From: Pseudoalteromonas piratica
Lineage (GTDB): Bacteria > Pseudomonadota > Gammaproteobacteria > Enterobacterales > Alteromonadaceae
Assembly (NCBI RefSeq): GCF_000788395.1
Contig: NZ_CP009889.1
Location: forward strand, 62,001 to 126,000
Direction of reading: 5' to 3'
DNA length: 64,000 nt
In this document: positions 42,146-52,156 of the stretch, one piece after another
Numbering within the stretch: the first letter of the stretch is position 1
Layout: every line of letters begins with the position of its first letter
The notes under the pieces: generated by a model
Databases searched by the model: none
Seen by the model: only the letters and a program-made list of their open reading frames with translations
Told to the model about the DNA's origin: nothing
Position numbers and translations under genes: made by a program

Positions 42146-44155
42146 ATGAACGTACAAGAATTTCAACACAGCATAAAACAGGGTATCCCAAGCGAGCTGC
42201 CTGCACCTAAAGCATATCCTGCAGGCGCTAACCGCGCACCAAAGCGTAAAGATATTTTATCGGTAGAAGAAAAACAGCTAGCGGTGCGCAATGCGCTACG
42301 TTATTTCCCGAAAGAGTGGCATGCGGAGCTTGCTGAAGAATTTGCACAAGAGCTTAAAGACTTTGGCCGTATTTATATGTACCGCTTTAAGCCAAACTAT
42401 GAGCTAAAAGCACGTTCAATCTCTGATTATCCTGCAAAATGCGAACAAGCTGCGGCGATCATGTTAATGATCGACAATAACCTTGATCCAGCAGTGGCAC
42501 AGCACCCAGAAGAGCTAATTACTTACGGTGGTAATGGTGCGGTATTCCAAAACTGGGCGCAGTACTTACTTGCGATGAAGTACTTAAGCGAAATGGAAGA
42601 AGACCAAACGCTGCATATGTACTCAGGTCATCCTATGGGTTTATTCCCATCATCGAAAGATGCACCACGTGTAGTGGTAACCAACGGTATGATGATCCCG
42701 AATTATTCAAAGCCGGATGACTGGGAAAAATTCAATGCGCTAGGTGTAACGCAATACGGCCAAATGACAGCAGGCTCATTTATGTACATTGGTCCACAAG
42801 GTATTGTTCACGGTACAACCATTACGGTTATGAACGCATTCCGTAAAGTACTTAACAAAGGCGAATCACCAAAAGGCAAGATCTTCTTAACAGCAGGTCT
42901 TGGCGGTATGAGTGGTGCACAGCCAAAAGCAGGTAACATTGCTAACTGTATTACAGTATGTGCTGAGGTGAACCCGAAAGCGGCAATTAAGCGTCATCAG
43001 CAAGGTTGGGTTGATGAACTGGTTGATAATATGCCAGACCTTATTGCCCGTGTGCGTAAAGCGCAAGAAAACGAAGAAGTAGTGTCGATTGCGTTTATTG
43101 GTAATGTTGTTGATGTATGGGAAAGCTTCTTAGCTGAAGATATTTTCATTCACTTAGGTTCAGACCAAACGTCACTTCATAACCCTTGGTCAGGCGGTTA
43201 CTACCCGGTTGATATCAGCTATGAAGAATCAAACCGTTTAATTCGTGAAGAGCCAGAAGTATTTAAAGAAAAAGTACAAGCAACGCTTAAACGCCATGCT
43301 GATGCGGTAAACAAGCACACAGCAAAAGGCACTTACTTCTTCGACTACGGTAATGCGTTCTTACTTGAATCATCGCGTGCGGGCGGTGATGTTATGGCTG
43401 AAAACGGTATTGATTTCAAATACCCGTCATACGTGCAAGATATTCTTGGCCCGATGTGTTTTGACTATGGTTTTGGTCCGTTCCGCTGGGTGTGTACTTC
43501 GGGTAACCCAGAAGATTTAGACAAAACCGATGCAATTGCGGCAAAAGTGCTTGAAGAAATTATGGCGAACTCGCCGGAAGAAATTCAACAGCAGATGCAA
43601 GACAACATCACTTGGATCAAAGATGCGAAAGAGAACAAGCTAGTGGTTGGTTCACAAGCACGTATTCTTTATGCTGACTCGGAAGGTCGTATTAAGATTG
43701 CAAATGCCTTTAACGATGCCATTGCGCGCGGTGAAATTGGTCCAGTGGTACTTGGTCGTGATCACCACGATGTATCTGGTACCGATTCACCATTCCGTGA
43801 AACGTCAAACATTTATGACGGCAGCCGTTTTACTGCAGATATGGCTATTCACAACGTAATTGGTGATGGCTTCCGCGGCGCAACTTGGGTGTCTATCCAC
43901 AATGGTGGTGGTGTAGGTTGGGGTGAAGTAATGAATGGTGGTTTCGGTATGCTACTTGACGGTAGTGACGATGCTGAGCGTCGCCTTAAGTCTATGCTAC
44001 TGTTTGATGTAAACAACGGTATTGCCCGTCGCAGCTGGGCGCGTAACGAAGAAGCTAATTTTGCAATCAAACGCGAAATGGAGCGAACTCCTAAACTTAA
44101 AGTAACGCTTTCACAAAATGTCGAAGACGATATTTTAAATAAACTCGCGTTTTAA
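42146..44155 (+). CDS. hutU: Urocanate hydratase (long form)
   Basis: HutU converts urocanate to imidazolone propionate with a tightly bound NAD+. At 669 aa it is longer than the usual bacterial enzyme (about 555 aa) and close to the eukaryotic length (about 676 aa). Recognisable segments are YGGNGAVFQNWAQYLL, MYSGHPMGLFPS, GQMTAGSFMYIGPQGIVHGTT, GLGGMSGAQPKAGN, GSDQTSLHNPWSGGYYPVD, and VLGRDHHDVSGTDSPFRETSN. hutI and hutG are not in the window. Confidence 0.95.
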   Translation: MNVQEFQHSIKQGIPSELPAPKAYPAGANRAPKRKDILSVEEKQLAVRNALRYFPKEWHAELAEEFAQELKDFGRIYMYRFKPNYELKARSISDYPAKCEQAAAIMLMIDNNLDPAVAQHPEELITYGGNGAVFQNWAQYLLAMKYLSEMEEDQTLHMYSGHPMGLFPSSKDAPRVVVTNGMMIPNYSKPDDWEKFNALGVTQYGQMTAGSFMYIGPQGIVHGTTITVMNAFRKVLNKGESPKGKIFLTAGLGGMSGAQPKAGNIANCITVCAEVNPKAAIKRHQQGWVDELVDNMPDLIARVRKAQENEEVVSIAFIGNVVDVWESFLAEDIFIHLGSDQTSLHNPWSGGYYPVDISYEESNRLIREEPEVFKEKVQATLKRHADAVNKHTAKGTYFFDYGNAFLLESSRAGGDVMAENGIDFKYPSYVQDILGPMCFDYGFGPFRWVCTSGNPEDLDKTDAIAAKVLEEIMANSPEEIQQQMQDNITWIKDAKENKLVVGSQARILYADSEGRIKIANAFNDAIARGEIGPVVLGRDHHDVSGTDSPFRETSNIYDGSRFTADMAIHNVIGDGFRGATWVSIHNGGGVGWGEVMNGGFGMLLDGSDDAERRLKSMLLFDVNNGIARRSWARNEEANFAIKREMERTPKLKVTLSQNVEDDILNKLAF

Positions 44156-44183
44156 CGAATGTTTATTTAAGTAAAGTAGAAAT

Positions 44184-44212
44184 TAAAAGCGAGGCACATG
44201 CCTCGCTTTTTT
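44184..44212 (+). terminator. Terminator of hutHU
   Basis: AAAAGCGAGGC and GCCTCGCTTTT form a strong stem with a four-base loop and a T tail, 29 bp after hutU. Confidence 0.9.
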
Positions 44213-44287
44213 GTATGTACTACCAATTGCTTTTTACGGGGTTGTTATCTATACAAAACAATAATCGTAGTTTTATAAACAATCCAT

Positions 44288-44935
44288 ATGTCTTCATTAT
44301 CAAAAAAACTCGCGTCATATAAAAGTGATTTTAATACAAGAACGCCAGTCGAAATATTAGAAACCATAAATCGAAGCATTTCATTATTTCAAGAGCACTC
44401 AGCATTAAAGTCGGTGCTGAAAGTAGGCCAAAAATTTCCACCATTTGAACTAGCCGATTTAAATGGTCGTTTGTTTGATAGCCGGGTATTAATCAAAGAA
44501 AAACCCTTAATCGTGACGTTTGTGCGCGGCGGGTGGTGCCCTTATTGTGTGTTAGAAACACAAATGTGGCAGCAGTATTTTGAAAAAAGTAAAAGCAGCT
44601 TAAATATAATTGCAATAACACCAGAAAAGCCCGAGTTCGCAAAATCCATGTTGTCTGATAACAGCCAAAATTTTCCACTACTATTTGATTCCGGGCTTTG
44701 TTTTGCAGAGCAGTTAGGGTTGGTTTGGAAAACGGATGATGCTATGAAAGCGCAATTGTTAAAATGGGACATCAATTTAACTGAACGACATTGTACGCAA
44801 ACTTTTAACCTGCCAGTTCCGGCTACTTTTGTTATTGATCAACAGGGAATTATTCAGTTTCGTTTTATTGAAGAAGACTACTCAACACGTGCTGAGCCCG
44901 ATGACGTACTCGCCGTTTACAATCGCTTTATCTAA
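44288..44935 (+). CDS. Peroxiredoxin-like (AhpC/TSA) family protein
   Basis: The 215-aa protein has a thioredoxin fold. An N-terminal helical extension of 45 residues is followed by GQKFPPFELADLNGR, PLIVTFVRGGWCPYC with Cys84 and Cys87, and VPATFVIDQQGIIQFRFIEEDYSTRAEP. A CxxC pair in place of the single peroxidatic Cys suggests a thiol-disulfide or atypical peroxiredoxin activity. It has no signal peptide, so it is cytoplasmic. Single gene. Confidence 0.85.
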   Translation: MSSLSKKLASYKSDFNTRTPVEILETINRSISLFQEHSALKSVLKVGQKFPPFELADLNGRLFDSRVLIKEKPLIVTFVRGGWCPYCVLETQMWQQYFEKSKSSLNIIAITPEKPEFAKSMLSDNSQNFPLLFDSGLCFAEQLGLVWKTDDAMKAQLLKWDINLTERHCTQTFNLPVPATFVIDQQGIIQFRFIEEDYSTRAEPDDVLAVYNRFI

Positions 44936-45151
44936 AGCAAATTAGTTAATATAAAAATCGATTTTTACCTGTGTTCTTTTTCTGAGAGTTTTGTCGTTGA
45001 TTATTGAGATTTATTAATCAATTAACGCGTTTAATTTGCGCATATTGTTGGCTATTTATTCTGGTGAACAGGTATGAATAATAGCGTATAGGCAAAGACG
45101 TAAACTGTTGTTTAAGTTACAATGAGGGCATAGAAATAGACGAAATGCATA

Positions 45152-46060
45152 ATGATTAATCCAAAACTTCCACTTGTTTATCATCCCAATTATTCATTTA
45201 GTTTTGACGACAAACATCGTTTTGTAATGAGCAAATTTGCACGCCTTTATCAACATTTAGATGCTAATGGCTATATTAATACAGACAATTTACATCAGCC
45301 GCCGGTGGGAGATTTCAGGCCAATGGAGTTGGTGCATTGTGAGAATTATGTTCATGACCTTTTTCACAACCAGCTTGATGGTAAAGCAATGCGACGCATC
45401 GGTTTACCATGGTCTGAACAATTAATGGCGCGTACTTTTACCGCACCGTTGGGCACACATTTGACTGCAGAACTTGCGCTTGAACATGGTATTGCGTGTC
45501 ATTTAGCGGGGGGGACGCATCACGCCCATTATGACTTTGGCTCAGGTTATTGCATGGTCAATGATTTGGCTTACACGGCTACTCGGCTTATAAATGATGG
45601 TAAAGCCAGAAATGTACTGATCTTTGATTGCGACGTGCATCAAGGCGATGGTACAGCAGCGATGCTTGAACATAACCCTTATGTCTTTACATGCTCAATT
45701 CATTGTGAAAAGAACTTTCCTTTTCGTAAGCAACACAGTGATTTAGATATTGGCTTAGAAGTAGGGTTAACTGATCGAGATTATCTAAAAATCGTATCAA
45801 CTACTTTAAATGACCTAATTGAACAACTTAATCCATCGCTAGTGCTTTATGACGCAGGTGTTGATATTTGGCAGCAAGATACGCTAGGCAAACTCAATAT
45901 TAGTTGGCAAGGGCTCGCAGATCGTGATTATGCCGTGCTTGAAATATGTCAACAAAAAGGCGTGCCTGTAGCCACCGTAATCGGTGGTGGTTACGATAAA
46001 GATCATCAGCGATTAGCAGAGCGCCATGCTCTTGTAGTTGAGCAAGCAGCCCGCTTTTAA
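45152..46060 (+). CDS. Histone deacetylase-family (acetylpolyamine/protein deacetylase) enzyme
   Basis: A 302-aa zinc hydrolase of the arginase/deacetylase superfamily. The catalytic His-His pair is in GGTHHAHYDFGSGYC (His123-124), and zinc ligands Asp161 and His163 are in FDCDVHQGDG; the third ligand is in LVLYDAGVDIW. Bacterial members remove acetyl groups from polyamines, lysines or other amides. The gene is separate, with a small Trp-rich protein gene 39 bp downstream. Confidence 0.88.
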   Translation: MINPKLPLVYHPNYSFSFDDKHRFVMSKFARLYQHLDANGYINTDNLHQPPVGDFRPMELVHCENYVHDLFHNQLDGKAMRRIGLPWSEQLMARTFTAPLGTHLTAELALEHGIACHLAGGTHHAHYDFGSGYCMVNDLAYTATRLINDGKARNVLIFDCDVHQGDGTAAMLEHNPYVFTCSIHCEKNFPFRKQHSDLDIGLEVGLTDRDYLKIVSTTLNDLIEQLNPSLVLYDAGVDIWQQDTLGKLNISWQGLADRDYAVLEICQQKGVPVATVIGGGYDKDHQRLAERHALVVEQAARF

Positions 46061-46099
46061 ACCACTGTGTAATTAGGTGGATATTATTAACAAGGTTTT

Positions 46100-46327
46100 A
46101 TGATTTTTATGCAACATACTCTTTCACCTAATAAGTTACTGAACAGTAAATGGACAGCTGTTTCACCGCAAAAGAAAGAAAAGCACTTTATGGTCACAAG
46201 TGTGGAATTTGACGAAGAGGGCAGTGTGATTGAATGTATCATTGAAGCCCTTATGACCAAGCGAGAACAAAGCATAAACTGGCGTAGTTTGAAAGATCCC
46301 AAAGTGTGGAAAATGGGGTGGCAATAA
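46100..46327 (+). CDS. TIGR02450 family Trp-rich small protein
   Basis: This 75-aa protein matches the Trp-rich TIGR02450 family: NKLLNSKWTAVSPQKKEKHFMVT, then VIECIIEALMTKREQSINWRSLKDPKVWKMGWQ. The ATG at 46100 has AAGG five bases upstream; an ATG three codons later is possible. Function unknown. Confidence 0.85.
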   Translation: MIFMQHTLSPNKLLNSKWTAVSPQKKEKHFMVTSVEFDEEGSVIECIIEALMTKREQSINWRSLKDPKVWKMGWQ

Positions 46328-46340
46328 CATTCCTTAGAGA

Positions 46341-46372
46341 AAAAAAGCCTGTAACTGAATTACAGGCTTTTT
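46341..46372. terminator. Bidirectional terminator
   Basis: AAAAAGCCTGTAA and TTACAGGCTTTTT form a symmetrical stem between the convergent Trp-rich protein and OmpA-family genes. Confidence 0.85.
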
Positions 46373-46388
46373 GGAAAATGAAGGCTAG

Positions 46389-47426
46389 TTATTTTGTTTT
46401 TTTAACTTGCTCAACTAACTTAACTACAACTACTGCGCGACGGTTTACTTTATGCGCTTCTTCTGTGTTGTCTTGATTTACTAGTTCAGACTCGCCTTTA
46501 CCAGCAACCAGAATATTTGCAGCATTCACACCATGGCTGTCGACTAAAATTGCCTTTACAGCTTCTGCACGTTTAACAGAAAGTGTTTGGTTATAAGTTT
46601 CATTGCCAAGGCTTGATGTGTGACCGCTGATTTTAGCTGTTACATCGTCATTTTTAAGGTATTTGGCAAATGCTTCAATATCAGCGAAATAGTGTGGCGC
46701 GACATCAAATTGATCATGTTCGAAAAGCACTTCTAAACGCTCTACCACTTGACGTTCTTCAATTACCGTACAACCTTTGCTATCAACAACTTCATTGCTT
46801 GGTGTATTTAAACAGTCATCTTGACCGTCAGCCACACCATCTTGATCTGCATCTAATGGTGCAGGAGCGGCAGCTAATTGTTGCGTTGGCTTAGTGTCAG
46901 CAAAAGTATAAGAAACACCAAGCTTAAGTGCAGAGTCAGTGTAATCATTACTTTCAAGTGACTTAAGTAAAAGCGCTTCAGTATTTACAGTCCAGTTATC
47001 GGCCACTTCAAGGTAACCACCAAAACCAACATTCGCTGCAGTAAACGAGTCATACACATCGATTTGTTTAACACCACCAACAAGGTAAAAACCTGATTTG
47101 CCTAAGTGATAAAGTGCATCAACACCAACACGGTGACCAGATTTTTCGTTATCTGTTGATTCAATTGCAAGGTTGAGCTTAGCTAGTTCAAGGCGTGCTG
47201 CAAAGCTTTCGTTAATGCGGTAACCAAAATCAACACCAAACCCTAGAGACTCACCCATTCTTTGTTGAGTGGTTTCTTCAGGGTGCCAATGAGCAAAATA
47301 ATAATCAGCAAACCCAGAGATATAAAAACCTAAATCCTTCTCTGATTGTTGAGCGTTCACAGTTGTCGCAGCACTTGCAAGTGCAATAGCGGGGATTAAT
47401 TTTGCTACTTTCCCTTTGAAAATCAT
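46389..47426 (-). CDS. OmpA family outer-membrane protein
   Basis: The 345-aa protein has a signal peptide ending near VNAQ and an eight-strand beta-barrel (about 28-185, starting DLGFYISGFADYYFAHW). A calcium-binding thrombospondin-3-like stretch follows (DADQDGVADGQDDC, about 196-209), then the OmpA peptidoglycan-binding domain (about 230-340, with ISGHTSSLGNETYNQTLSVKRAEAV and NRRAVV). It bridges outer membrane and cell wall. Single gene with AGGAA ribosome-binding site. Confidence 0.92.
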   Translation of the reverse strand: MIFKGKVAKLIPAIALASAATTVNAQQSEKDLGFYISGFADYYFAHWHPEETTQQRMGESLGFGVDFGYRINESFAARLELAKLNLAIESTDNEKSGHRVGVDALYHLGKSGFYLVGGVKQIDVYDSFTAANVGFGGYLEVADNWTVNTEALLLKSLESNDYTDSALKLGVSYTFADTKPTQQLAAAPAPLDADQDGVADGQDDCLNTPSNEVVDSKGCTVIEERQVVERLEVLFEHDQFDVAPHYFADIEAFAKYLKNDDVTAKISGHTSSLGNETYNQTLSVKRAEAVKAILVDSHGVNAANILVAGKGESELVNQDNTEEAHKVNRRAVVVVKLVEQVKKTK

Positions 47427-47568
47427 GCTTTATTCCTAATACTAAAGTGTGGAAAGCGCGCATTTTAACAGTCAATGAAGACATTGCAACACTCTAATAC
47501 ATATGAAATTTTTTCTATTTGATTCAAAACGAAATTATGAACTACCTTTTTCAAAAACCAGTTTGCGA

Positions 47569-49731
47569 TTACTCTCCTAGCTTTATCCTTACATCATTGA
47601 TATGTAATAATATTTTTGCAGCGGCAGTCGCATCATCCAGTGCACGGTGATGATTTTTTAGCTCGATATTAAGGTCTGCGCACAGCTTGCCTAGCGAGTA
47701 AGATTGGTGTCCTGGCAAATACTTACGTGCCTGTTGCACAGTACAAATTTTTGCACGCGTATATTTCTGATTTAATCGCGCAAATTCTTGGCGAATAAAG
47801 CCATAATCAAAGTTAACATTGTGGGCAACAAAAATTGCATTCTGACTAAATGTATTTAACTTTTCGGCAATATGTTCAAAAAGCGGTGCGTCTTTTACCA
47901 TTTCATTGCTAATACCCGTGAGTTCAGTGATCATTTTGGGAATATGACGCTCAGGGTTAACGAGTGTTTGCCAGGTATCTGTAATAACGCCTTGTTCTAT
48001 TCTAACCATGCCAATTTCAGTAATACGATGGTGCTCTTTTTTGCCACCCGTTGTTTCAATATCGACAACCACATAGCTTTGTTCGGTGTTAAAACGCCAC
48101 TCAGTGCGCTGAATTTTCACTTTAAAACCAGCATTAATAAGATGCTTAATACTGATTAATTGATTGCGCCTTAGACTGTCTCCTGGAGCTTTAATTTCTT
48201 CAAAATAGAGTTCACCATTATTAATAATCATTAAATCTGGGTAACCATCGCTCAATTCTTTAAAGAGTTGCGCCATATTGAGCAGATGGTTATGCACTGC
48301 ATTTATTGGCGCATGATGTAGGAAATGTGTCAGTACTTCACTAAGCTCAGGGTGCCAGTAAAATAACCCATTTGGTTCGCCGCTATGCTCAAGAATGGTC
48401 GTTGCAATGTAGTTTATAAAGCGCTCTTTATTATTCAACTGAGCCAACTTTTGCTTAATTTCACTTTCCAGTGAATGAAAGAAGCTATTTTCTTTGAGTA
48501 CTTTTGGAAAATAAGAAAATTCATTTGCACGCTTTGACTCGGGATGTTGGTAAAGCTCATGCCAGAAGGTGAGGGCGAAAAGTGCTCGCCAGAGTTTATT
48601 CTCGGTAAAGTAACACTGTTTTTTTTGTTTTATATAGCGGTCTTTTACACCATTTTCAACGTGTCCGAGGTAGGCTTCATCGAGTGCTATTGGCGTGGGT
48701 GAGTCACGTAACACATCGGTTAACAAGCTGGTACGTTTTTGATTGAATTTTAGTGCATAAAAATCTTCAGCAAAGAGTAATAAGGTTTCACTCTCAGGGT
48801 CATCTAATATGTCAAGAAGCAGCGTTTCACAAAGCGCAATGCGACCTGATTTATAAAGTAAGCGAATATATTTTTCTTTGGCGGCAGGATGCTGAGACTC
48901 ACTTAACAAACGTTCGCCAAGCTCAGTGTTATCTGCAATAAGAGCAATTGCTAGTTTATATAAACCATGGTGGTATTTTTGCGAAGCTAAATAGCCAATG
49001 GGTAATTCAGTTTCAAGTAATTTAAGGGCTAGTGTAGTTAAAGACGGTATGTCGGTTTTATCTGCTTGCTTTATATCGTTAAACAGAGTGGCATGTAGAA
49101 ATGCACTTTTTGCTTCATCGATATCACTAAAATTTGCCTGTTGTTGCTGCACGCCTTGTGTTTGCATAACGCCCAAATCACGCAGAGAAAACTGATTTAA
49201 ACGACCAGATAAATGGCCAAAGTATAAAAATAATAAATAGCTAAAAGTACTTTGTTTTGCGAAATAAATATGACTGGTTAGGACGGGGTGTTTTTTCACA
49301 TTTTCATAGCTCAGTCCGCTATTTTGGTTGTTTAACACAAAGTTTAACCATTTACTCTTAGTAGCACTCTTTACCGGTTTATCTAACGCTAAACTGGCGC
49401 ATAAATCGATGAGATCTTGTTTGTTTAGCTGTGAAAAAAAGTCAGACAATGTGTGCTTACTTATACGCGCAACAAATCCTGCTTTTCGAAGTATGTTAAT
49501 TGCAGTGGCCGAATCGTTTATTTCATTATAGGTCAATGTGTCTTTGCGAATGAATGGTGACTTGCGATTAACAATGCGCACTAACATGCATTGTGCATCT
49601 TCATTCAATGTTTCAAAGTGGCTGATAAAGTCTAACTCAGCGGTTGCCAATAGATGGGCTGAAGTTGTTTTGATAAACGTCACAAACTCAACAAAGTGGG
49701 ATAAATAGTACTTTTCTGGCAACTCTTTCAT
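47569..49731 (-). CDS. VRR-NUC nuclease fused to DEDDh 3'-5' exonuclease
   Basis: This 720-aa protein has a FAN1-like N-terminal helical region (about 1-490) and a VRR-NUC nuclease site with Asp499, Glu512 and Lys514 in PDLMIINNGELYFEEIK. A complete DnaQ-type exonuclease follows: Asp557 and Glu559 in DIETTG, Asp642 in HNVNFDYGF, His695 and Asp700 in HHRALDDA. FAN1 proteins cut flapped or cross-linked DNA. Coupling to a proofreading-type exonuclease in one chain suggests DNA repair with end trimming. Single gene. Confidence 0.82.
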   Translation of the reverse strand: MKELPEKYYLSHFVEFVTFIKTTSAHLLATAELDFISHFETLNEDAQCMLVRIVNRKSPFIRKDTLTYNEINDSATAINILRKAGFVARISKHTLSDFFSQLNKQDLIDLCASLALDKPVKSATKSKWLNFVLNNQNSGLSYENVKKHPVLTSHIYFAKQSTFSYLLFLYFGHLSGRLNQFSLRDLGVMQTQGVQQQQANFSDIDEAKSAFLHATLFNDIKQADKTDIPSLTTLALKLLETELPIGYLASQKYHHGLYKLAIALIADNTELGERLLSESQHPAAKEKYIRLLYKSGRIALCETLLLDILDDPESETLLLFAEDFYALKFNQKRTSLLTDVLRDSPTPIALDEAYLGHVENGVKDRYIKQKKQCYFTENKLWRALFALTFWHELYQHPESKRANEFSYFPKVLKENSFFHSLESEIKQKLAQLNNKERFINYIATTILEHSGEPNGLFYWHPELSEVLTHFLHHAPINAVHNHLLNMAQLFKELSDGYPDLMIINNGELYFEEIKAPGDSLRRNQLISIKHLINAGFKVKIQRTEWRFNTEQSYVVVDIETTGGKKEHHRITEIGMVRIEQGVITDTWQTLVNPERHIPKMITELTGISNEMVKDAPLFEHIAEKLNTFSQNAIFVAHNVNFDYGFIRQEFARLNQKYTRAKICTVQQARKYLPGHQSYSLGKLCADLNIELKNHHRALDDATAAAKILLHINDVRIKLGE

Positions 49732-49886
49732 TGGATTGGGGTCTCAACAACTTGGTTGCAATATTTTGCGCTGCAAAAGTCGACTAATCAATTCTTTTGC
49801 ACGTATTAACATTTTCTAACCAATTAGCTTTTACTGATCCACTAGGGATTTGTTAGCTTATGTTTATTCACATTCAAGGAAGTAAC

Positions 49887-51368
49887 ATGAAAATAATAAC
49901 AGCATTAATCGTTACTCTTGGCTTGGCAAGTACGGCAAGTTTAGCCAAAAGCAAAAACAGCTTGTTTAATGAGGTTGCCATTGAAACCGAATTAACGTTA
50001 TCACAGCCAGTTTATCCAATTGATTTATTGCCCAATCCGGGTAAAGAATTGATGTTGATAGGCACACTTGATGGTCAGCAATATATTGATATTTATGGTG
50101 CATCTGAATCTGCTTTATACAACCGTATTAAGCGGGTGAGCGTGCCAAATAGTATGTTGGGATTTGACGTGACACAGTGGCAAAACGCGCAACAGCAAGT
50201 CTATTTATTCTCTGCTGAAGCCATTTATCAATTACAGCTTGAAAAAGACCAATCTATCGAAAGAATTATCGATATTCAAACATACCTTAAGAAAGATAAT
50301 GCTCAGCATTTATCTAAAATGAACTTTGTGCATAACGTTAATGTGGACCAAAAAGCTGACTTTTTAACCACAGATCTCAATGCGAGTTTTCTTTATTTAT
50401 CTGATGACTCGGGTTACAACAAAGTCAATTTAGATCTTCCAGCAAGACTGGTCATTGAGGGGCACAGTGCGGAAATTGATCCCCCACGATTTGCTTTTTT
50501 CGATACCAATGAAGATCAAGTGTCTGAACTAATTGGCTTTCAGAATGGAGAGTTAAAGTTACTACCGAGCATTAATTCAGCTAATGCCCAAGCGATTAAG
50601 TTAAAAGATGACATAATGGTTGATGATTGGTGGCATACCAAAGATGCTGACGGGGAATCACTCGACCAAAGTAATTTGGTTTATCGTAAACTAGAGCGCA
50701 TCGAAGATGTTAATCATGATGGAATTTTTGATTTGGTGGTGCGTTTTACGAAAAGTTCAGGGGCACTCGATAGACAAAATGATTATGAAATTTATTTAGG
50801 GGCAATCGAGTCAGGAAAAATTGTTTTTCAACAAGACACAACCTCGCTTATTCAAGACGAAGGCACACTCACCGATCTTACTTTTGTCGATATCAATGGT
50901 GACAAACAATTAGAAGTGCTAGTGTCAGGGTTTGATATTGGTGTGTCACAAATTATTGGTGCGCTTTTATCAGGCTCTATATCACAAGATGTGCATTTGT
51001 TTTATCAAAACGAGCAGGGGCGTTTTAGCCCTAAAAATAAAATAACGCGAGAAGTTGAGCTTAGTTTCAGCATTTCCAAGGGGCGAAGTGGATCGCCTGT
51101 AGTGTTATTTGCTGATGTAAACGGTGATGGTAAGAAAGATTGGGTCTTGTCGGATGAACAAAAAGCAGTGAATGTTTACTTAGCTAAAAACTATCGCGAC
51201 TTTGAACGCCGGGCGACAAAGTTTAAAACTACTCTACCAATGATGGGCAGACGTGTTGTAAGTGCAGATTTAAACCAAGATGGTAAAGACGACTTAGTAA
51301 TGAGTTATGGCAGACTTGATGAAGAAAAGATGCGTAACACCATTAAAATATTATTTGCACAAAGCTAA
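49887..51368 (+). CDS. Exported VCBS/FG-GAP repeat protein
   Basis: A protein of about 493 aa from the ATG at 49887 (AAGGA upstream; the frame opens nine codons earlier). A signal peptide (ITALIVTLGLASTASLA) is followed by beta-propeller-like FG-GAP repeats with calcium-binding loops: DVNHDGIFD, DINGDKQLE, DVNGDGKKD and DLNQDGKDD. Such proteins are surface or periplasmic and often adhesive. No partner gene is obvious; a solute-binding-like gene follows at 51434. Confidence 0.8.
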   Translation: MKIITALIVTLGLASTASLAKSKNSLFNEVAIETELTLSQPVYPIDLLPNPGKELMLIGTLDGQQYIDIYGASESALYNRIKRVSVPNSMLGFDVTQWQNAQQQVYLFSAEAIYQLQLEKDQSIERIIDIQTYLKKDNAQHLSKMNFVHNVNVDQKADFLTTDLNASFLYLSDDSGYNKVNLDLPARLVIEGHSAEIDPPRFAFFDTNEDQVSELIGFQNGELKLLPSINSANAQAIKLKDDIMVDDWWHTKDADGESLDQSNLVYRKLERIEDVNHDGIFDLVVRFTKSSGALDRQNDYEIYLGAIESGKIVFQQDTTSLIQDEGTLTDLTFVDINGDKQLEVLVSGFDIGVSQIIGALLSGSISQDVHLFYQNEQGRFSPKNKITREVELSFSISKGRSGSPVVLFADVNGDGKKDWVLSDEQKAVNVYLAKNYRDFERRATKFKTTLPMMGRRVVSADLNQDGKDDLVMSYGRLDEEKMRNTIKILFAQS

Positions 51369-51433
51369 ATAATTAGCGTATTAGTAGCCTATTCTGGACT
51401 ACACTTATTTATTATTTCATCAAGGAAGTGTTT

Positions 51434-52156
51434 GTGCTTAAACGTATTTTTGCAGCTAGTTTACTCGTAATATCGTGCTCTTCCAATGCGGGGGCGATTA
51501 AGTTTGGCTTTAATCAACAGCATTATTCGCCCTACGTAATCCACGACGATAACTTTACTTCGCAGTCAGGCATTGTATTTGACATGAGCATGGCTATTGC
51601 AGAGGAAGCGGGTTTCGTTGCTAAGTTGATCTCATTGCCGCGTAAACGTATTGAAGGGTTTTTAGTTGAAGGCAAAATCGACGCCCAGTGTCACACTAAT
51701 CCTTCCTGGTATCAGCATCCTGATTTAGTCTGGAGCGAAGCGCTTTACCGCGACTCAGATGTGGTGATAAGTAATCACAATTTTGCCAGTCTTAATGAGT
51801 TTTTTGATAGTAAAGGGTTTAAGTTGGGCACGGTACTTGGTTACAAATACCCTGAAATAGCCCCTTATTTTGCCTCTGGGAATATTAAACGTTTTAACAG
51901 TACAACATCTAAGGGCAGCTTCGCACGGTTTATACGAGGTGAATTAGATGGCTTTGTAACATCGCTTACTGAGGCAAACTATCTGGTTCAGCTAAAACGT
52001 TTTAACGTGCTGGAAATCAATAAAAATCAAATCTACTGTTCTTTTTCACCCAAATTGAAAGAAGAGAAACGAAAACGTTTGTTAAGCGCGGCTGAAACGT
52101 TAAAAATGAATGGTGAATTTGAGCGAATTTTAGCAAAGTATATTAAGCAGGAATAA
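51434..52156 (+). CDS. Periplasmic solute-binding-like protein
   Basis: The 240-aa product starts at a GTG at 51434, six bases after AAGGAAG; another GTG two codons earlier is less well placed. A signal peptide (LKRIFAASLLVISCSSNAGA) precedes a family 3 binding fold: GIVFDMSMAIAEEAGF, LPRKRIEGFLVEGKIDAQC and a terminal helix MNGEFERILAKYIK. It resembles the protein at 9586-10302. No transporter genes are adjacent, so transport is not certain. Confidence 0.75.
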   Translation: MLKRIFAASLLVISCSSNAGAIKFGFNQQHYSPYVIHDDNFTSQSGIVFDMSMAIAEEAGFVAKLISLPRKRIEGFLVEGKIDAQCHTNPSWYQHPDLVWSEALYRDSDVVISNHNFASLNEFFDSKGFKLGTVLGYKYPEIAPYFASGNIKRFNSTTSKGSFARFIRGELDGFVTSLTEANYLVQLKRFNVLEINKNQIYCSFSPKLKEEKRKRLLSAAETLKMNGEFERILAKYIKQE

